In this document: piece by piece, positions 60,668 to 64,000 of the stretch
Layout of the letters: every line of letters begins with the position of its first letter
How positions within the stretch are numbered: the stretch's first letter is position 1
NCBI GenBank assembly: GCA_022184915.1
Contig: JAGTJU010000003.1
Coordinates: 744,001-808,000, forward strand
Origin: Myxococcales bacterium
GTDB taxonomy: Bacteria > Myxococcota_A > Polyangia > Fen-1088
Direction: 5' to 3'
DNA: 64,000 nt
The notes under the pieces: model-generated
The model's database searches: none
The model's input: the letters and a program-made list of their open reading frames with translations, nothing else
What the model was told of the DNA's origin: nothing
Position numbers and translations under genes: made by a program

Positions 60668-61773
60668 TCCGAGGCAAAGCGGGGCACGGCGGCGTGCCGG
60701 GCGGCGGTCTCTCGCAGGCTGTCCAGGGAATCGAAGGGGGTGGCTTCTTTGCCGATGGGCAGAGCTTCACCCGGGTGGCCGTGCCCCTCACCCACGGCGA
60801 GACGTTCCGTATCGGCGCTGACGGCGCTATCGTCGTGGGCCCACCTCTCCGGGTCCGGGCCCAAGAGCTGGCCGAGCTCGCGCGCCAGATCGGCCGCTCC
60901 ATAGGCCAGCCCATGGTGGTGACACACGGCGCGCAAGGTCTGGTGAAACTCCGCGGCCGAGCGAAAGCGATCGTTGGGTTGCCGACACAGGGCGCGGGCG
61001 AAGACCTGTTCCACGTCCTCCGGAAGGCCGGGCACCACCTGCCTCAGGCTGGGCAACGCTCTTGCGTAGACCTCTTCGGGCGGAGTCTGGAGATCGCCGA
61101 CGAACAAACGTGAACCCAAGAAGGACTCGAAGAGGCAGACCGCCAGAGAGAACGCGTCGCTGCGACCGTCGAGGGGCTCGCTGCGGGCTTGCTCGGGAGA
61201 CATGTAGCCCACCTTGCCGCGCACCCGGTAGAACACCGAGGCGAAGGCCGAGGCCTTGGCGATTCCGAAGTCGGACAGCTTCACCTCGCCCTGGGCCGAA
61301 CACAGGATGTTCGAGGGCGACACGTCGCGATGGATGATGCCGAGCGGTTTGCCCTGGCCGTCGGCCTTGCCATGCATGTACGCAAGACCAGCCAAGATCT
61401 CTTGCCCGATGAACAGGATCGCCGCCGGGGACAGGGCACGGCGCCGCAGGCGGGCGCGCCAATTGATCGTGCGAAGATCCGTTCCCCGTACGTACTCCAT
61501 GACGATGAAGAGCGTGTCGTCGGAGCGGACCAGATCGTAGGTGCGCACGATGTTTACGTGATCGAGCGAGGCCGAAATGCGCGCCTCGCGGAAGAACAGA
61601 TCGCGAAACTCGGGCCGGGACGTAAACTCGGGCAAGAGCTGCTTGAGCACCACGGGTCTTTCGAACCCACCGGCCCCGAGGCGTTTGCCCAGGTAGATGG
61701 CTCCCATGCCGCCTTCGGTGAGATAGCGCTCGATGCGATACCGCCGCAAAGCGGGTGGCGGTGGCGTGCTCAT
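60664..61773 (-). CDS. soluble Ser/Thr protein kinase, operonic with FHA-sigma54 activator
   Basis: The kinase has LTEGGMGAIY, VVLKQLL, HRDVSPSN, SDFG and GYMSPEQ; the catalytic set is intact. The kinase domain covers about 10-285, and a short tail follows, without a membrane segment. The reading frame ends at 60664, four bases inside the start of the FHA-AAA+ gene (ATGA type overlap), which indicates translational coupling. The simplest reading is that this kinase phosphorylates a protein or itself to give a phosphothreonine that the activator's FHA domain binds. Direct phosphorylation of the activator is also possible. Confidence 0.93.
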   Translation of the reverse strand: MSTPPPPALRRYRIERYLTEGGMGAIYLGKRLGAGGFERPVVLKQLLPEFTSRPEFRDLFFREARISASLDHVNIVRTYDLVRSDDTLFIVMEYVRGTDLRTINWRARLRRRALSPAAILFIGQEILAGLAYMHGKADGQGKPLGIIHRDVSPSNILCSAQGEVKLSDFGIAKASAFASVFYRVRGKVGYMSPEQARSEPLDGRSDAFSLAVCLFESFLGSRLFVGDLQTPPEEVYARALPSLRQVVPGLPEDVEQVFARALCRQPNDRFRSAAEFHQTLRAVCHHHGLAYGAADLARELGQLLGPDPERWAHDDSAVSADTERLAVGEGHGHPGEALPIGKEATPFDSLDSLRETAARHAAVPRFASE

Positions 61774-61862
61774 CAGGCCCAGACTAACCGTTCGACTCCA
61801 CGATTGCGAAGCCTTAAGAGGCAGGGGCTACACGGCTCACTGCAAGACGAGGGTCGGCGTGC

Positions 61863-61891
61863 TTGACAAAGACTGAACAGATGTTTAGGTT
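61863..61891 (+). promoter_or_regulatory. sigma70-like promoter with perfect -35
   Basis: TTGACA (61863-61868), a 17-base spacer and TAGGTT (61886-61891) form a good promoter reading right. Transcription would begin near 61898, ahead of the GTG at 62001. It also shows that the open frame starting at TTG 61863 is not a real start. Confidence 0.55.
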
Positions 61892-62000
61892 GTCATTCCA
61901 CCAATGGCCGCCTCGTCGGGGCGGCGCGCGTGCTCTGCGTGTCACAGCACTCTCCCCTGCGCGCCGTCCCGGCGAGCTTGGGCGTGTTAGCCTGGAAGAC

Positions 62001-62471
62001 GTGCGCGGGCCGCCGAACAAGCTGCAGGGGTTGCACGACCTGAGGTCGCAAACGCGCGACGAGAGGGCGCAGGCGCTGGTCGCGGCGGAAGAGGCGCTCA
62101 CCAGGGCCGAAGCTGCGCAGGCGGCGCTCGACGCCGCCTACGAAGCCGCGCGGGGGCACTACGAGCGCCGTGCGCGGTCCGCCAGCGGTGCGCGCCCCGT
62201 CCGCGAGGTGCAGGCCGCGGAAGACGAGCTTCGGGCCGCCTTCGAGGCGTGCGGCTTGGCCGAGCGGACGGCGCGGGTGCACCGCGAGACCGTAGTGCCG
62301 ACAGCGCTCGTGACTCGTGACGGCGCCGCGCGTGCGCTCGTCGAAGCTGAGCGAGACCTGGAACTGGTCGCCCGGCATCAGGCGCGGCAGCGCGCCCAGG
62401 CCGAACAGGACGAGGCCCGGCGACGCGAAGCCGAGCTCGACGACTGGACGGCCGAACGCCGCGGGCCTTGA
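62001..62471 (+). CDS. coiled-coil protein, FliJ/YscO-like in appearance
   Basis: The 156-residue product is almost entirely one helix rich in Arg, Glu and Ala, beginning VRGPPNKLQGLHDLRSQTRDERAQALVAAEEALTRAEAAQAALD. The KLQ.L.DLR start and heptad pattern resemble FliJ and YscO, coiled-coil ATPase stalk proteins of flagellar and type III export, but no secretion genes are near and low-complexity coiled coils are easy to mistake. GTG 62001 is used, 103 bases after the predicted transcription start. GGAAG lies three bases before it. Confidence 0.5.
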   Translation: MRGPPNKLQGLHDLRSQTRDERAQALVAAEEALTRAEAAQAALDAAYEAARGHYERRARSASGARPVREVQAAEDELRAAFEACGLAERTARVHRETVVPTALVTRDGAARALVEAERDLELVARHQARQRAQAEQDEARRREAELDDWTAERRGP

Positions 62472-62492
62472 GCCGTCCGGCGGTCGCTCGAA

Positions 62493-62966
62493 TCAAACGT
62501 CGCGCGCGCCCTGAAGCAGGGCCGTGCTTCGGCGTTGCTGCTCGAGCTGCTGTTGCCGCAAGCTCTCCATCAGCGTGATCACACCGGGCGCTTCCGTGCG
62601 GCGCGCGAGATCCGCGTAGATGCCGATCAGGGCTTCGTCGAACTCCGTGAATCTGCCCACGATGTCTTCGGCGTCGCCACCGCTGATTCTCCCCAGGAGA
62701 TCTTGATCGAGGCTCACCTCGGGCGTGTATTGGAAGTACGTCTGCAGCAGCTCTTCCGGCCCGTTGTGGAGGTAGCCCTGGAGCGCCTCCAGCCAACGCC
62801 GCCGCTCGGACGCGAGCGCCCCGAGCGTCATTGCATCGCGCGGCGCGCTTTCTTTGCGGTGTTCGGCAATGTGCTCGAGGTAATCCACCGCCTCCCCACC
62901 CAGCGCGGCGATGCGATCCATGACCTCACGCACGCTCTGGAAGTTGTCCATCTTCTCGCCCTTCAC
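62493..62966 (-). CDS. small helical protein of unknown function
   Basis: I do not recognise this 152-157-residue protein. It is soluble and helical, with acidic residues spaced as in a four-helix bundle (YLEHIAEHRKESAPRD, WLEALQGYLHNGPEELLQTYF, FTEFDEALIGIYADLARR). The E..H arrangements might bind metal, but no clear ferritin-type set is seen. ATG 62951 (MDNFQSV) or GTG 62966 may be the start. It converges with the coiled-coil gene, 21 bases apart. Confidence 0.55.
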   Translation of the reverse strand: MKGEKMDNFQSVREVMDRIAALGGEAVDYLEHIAEHRKESAPRDAMTLGALASERRRWLEALQGYLHNGPEELLQTYFQYTPEVSLDQDLLGRISGGDAEDIVGRFTEFDEALIGIYADLARRTEAPGVITLMESLRQQQLEQQRRSTALLQGARDV

Positions 62967-63029
62967 AGGGGTAAGTCTGGCGGACCCGCGGAGGTCGTCA
63001 AGCGGAGCGGCCCGAAGGGGCCGCGACGT

Positions 63030-64000
63030 TCATATGCCCGCGAACGTGCGCGACAGCGCGTCCTTGTCCTCCTGCGAGAGCTTTACGGACATGGCCCGCG
63101 CGTTTTCGCGAGCCTGTTCCGCGTTGCGCGCACCGACGATCGCCGAGGTCACACCAGCTTGACCTATGACCCACGCCGCAGCCAGGTTCGCCAACGTGCA
63201 GCTGTGTGCGTGCGCCATGTCACGCGCCTGAGCGAGCGCGGCGTCCACCTTGTGCCTGACTTCGGGCTGAAACCACCGCACCGTGGCGCGGTGATCGTTG
63301 GCGGGGAACGTGTGGTCGGGTTTGTACTTTCCCGAGAGCAAACCGCGCGCGATGGGGCTGTAAGCGATGACGCCCACCGCGTGTTCGCGACACCAAGGAA
63401 GCAGAGCTGCCTCGAGTCCCCGCTCGAGCAGATTGTAGGGTGGTTGAACGCTGACGACCGGCGCCACCTTGCTGGCCTCCTCGAGCTGGGCCACTGAGAA
63501 GTTCGAAACGCCGATCCAGCGGATCTTCCCCTCGTTGCGGAGCTGCGCCAGGGTTTCCAGAGCGGCCGTCACGGGTTTTGCCGGTTCGGGCCAGTGAACT
63601 TGGTAAAGGTCGATGTAGTCGACTTGCAGCCGCCGGAGGCTGTCTTCGCATTCCTGCCGCACACGCTCGGGGCGGAGGTCATGGAAAACGGGGTGGACGG
63701 AGCCGTCGACGTCGGTCAGGTCGAACTTGAAGGTGCCGACGCGGCTGTCCCATGCAAGACCGCACTTCGTGGCGATCACCACCTGCTGCCTCGGGGTGCG
63801 TAGCTGCCGCAGGGCTTGTCCAACGAGGGTCTCGGAGTGGCCCATGCCGTAGATGGGCGCCGTGTCGATGCACGTGACTCCGGCCGCGAGGCTGGCGTCG
63901 ATCGCTGCGATGGCGTGCTTTTCGTCCTGTCCGCCCCACATGGAGCCGCCAAGGGCCCAGGCGCCGAGTGTGACGGTGCTGACGGAAAGGTCCGACGAGC
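63030..64000 (-). CDS. aldo/keto reductase (N-terminus outside window)
   Basis: This NADPH-dependent oxidoreductase has the family elements CIDTAPIYGMGHSETLVGQALR (catalytic Tyr and Asp), VVIATKCGLAWDS (Lys), the segment YIDLYQVHWPEP and the final AWVIGQAGVTSAIVGARNAEQ cofactor site. The open frame continues beyond the Met at 63941 to the window edge (residues SVSTVTLGAWALGGSMWGG), which is how family members begin, so the start lies outside. Substrate unknown. It is 63 bases downstream of the small helical gene in reverse orientation. Confidence 0.92.
   Translation of the reverse strand, partial: SSDLSVSTVTLGAWALGGSMWGGQDEKHAIAAIDASLAAGVTCIDTAPIYGMGHSETLVGQALRQLRTPRQQVVIATKCGLAWDSRVGTFKFDLTDVDGSVHPVFHDLRPERVRQECEDSLRRLQVDYIDLYQVHWPEPAKPVTAALETLAQLRNEGKIRWIGVSNFSVAQLEEASKVAPVVSVQPPYNLLERGLEAALLPWCREHAVGVIAYSPIARGLLSGKYKPDHTFPANDHRATVRWFQPEVRHKVDAALAQARDMAHAHSCTLANLAAAWVIGQAGVTSAIVGARNAEQARENARAMSVKLSQEDKDALSRTFAGI

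Noticed and set aside
61660-61690. TTCGAACCC resembling a tRNA T-loop
   Set aside because: It lies in the kinase coding sequence and no matching acceptor or anticodon arms are present.

Overview
The window is a GC-rich bacterial chromosome segment with about 57 genes, densely packed on both strands. Gene content points to Myxococcota (a myxobacterium-like deltaproteobacterium). There are five apparently active Ser/Thr kinases and one kinase lacking its catalytic residues, a PP2C phosphatase, two FHA-AAA+ regulators, PEGA, PilZ, FHA and DUF4388 modules, hybrid histidine kinases and many lipoproteins. The assignment comes from content alone; there is no rRNA or housekeeping marker here to confirm it.

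Layout. 1-1.7 kb: end of a flippase-like membrane protein and an RNase HI with an extra N-terminal Cys motif. 1.8-6.9 kb: a tight four-gene operon (di-haem DHOR lipoprotein, outer-membrane porin, small PstS-like periplasmic protein, membrane HAMP-PAS-Hpt-ATPase kinase) preceded by a perfect 19-bp palindrome. 6.9-17 kb: Ser/Thr kinase, GlnB/PII, M32 carboxypeptidase, hybrid histidine kinase, HPF-like protein, an FHA-AAA+ regulator without GAFTGA, a small unknown protein, and a membrane Ser/Thr kinase with an unusual N-terminal domain. 17-31 kb: lipoprotein, MgtC/DUF4010 transporter, PilZ protein, a divergent kinase-DUF4388/PP2C pair, a PEP-synthase-like enzyme, MscS-cNMP channel and RCC1-repeat lipoprotein. 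31-40 kb: a 5'-nucleotidase, a coupled lipoprotein/TPR pair, a DUF3332 lipoprotein, a shikimate-kinase-like protein without its P-loop lysine and a serine beta-lactamase-like enzyme. 40-52 kb: kinase-PEGA, CHAD, ComEA-like, RimB-RimK, DUF2452, LamG and Cys-rich lipoproteins, FolK, inorganic pyrophosphatase, a GH113-like protein, a PEGA protein and a PilZ protein. 52-64 kb: tRNA-Arg(CCG), a (C-x-x)n cysteine-repeat protein, tandem MBL-fold proteins of which the second has lost metal ligands, FHA-DUF4388, an alpha/beta hydrolase, the pseudokinase-PEGA protein, an overlapping kinase/sigma54-activator pair, a coiled-coil protein and a partial aldo/keto reductase.

How it fits together. The dominant theme is phospho-signalling: kinases and one phosphatase would set phosphothreonine marks that FHA proteins read, with outputs through one canonical and one non-canonical AAA+ regulator and DUF4388 proteins. 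Several families occur as degenerate members (pseudokinase, metal-less MBL fold, P-loop-less shikimate kinase, GAFTGA-less activator), suggesting repeated recruitment of enzyme folds as binding or regulatory proteins. Convergent genes are packed so tightly that stop codons overlap or nearly touch. No insertion sequences, CRISPR arrays or prophage genes were seen. All names rest on reading motifs by eye; no database search was run.
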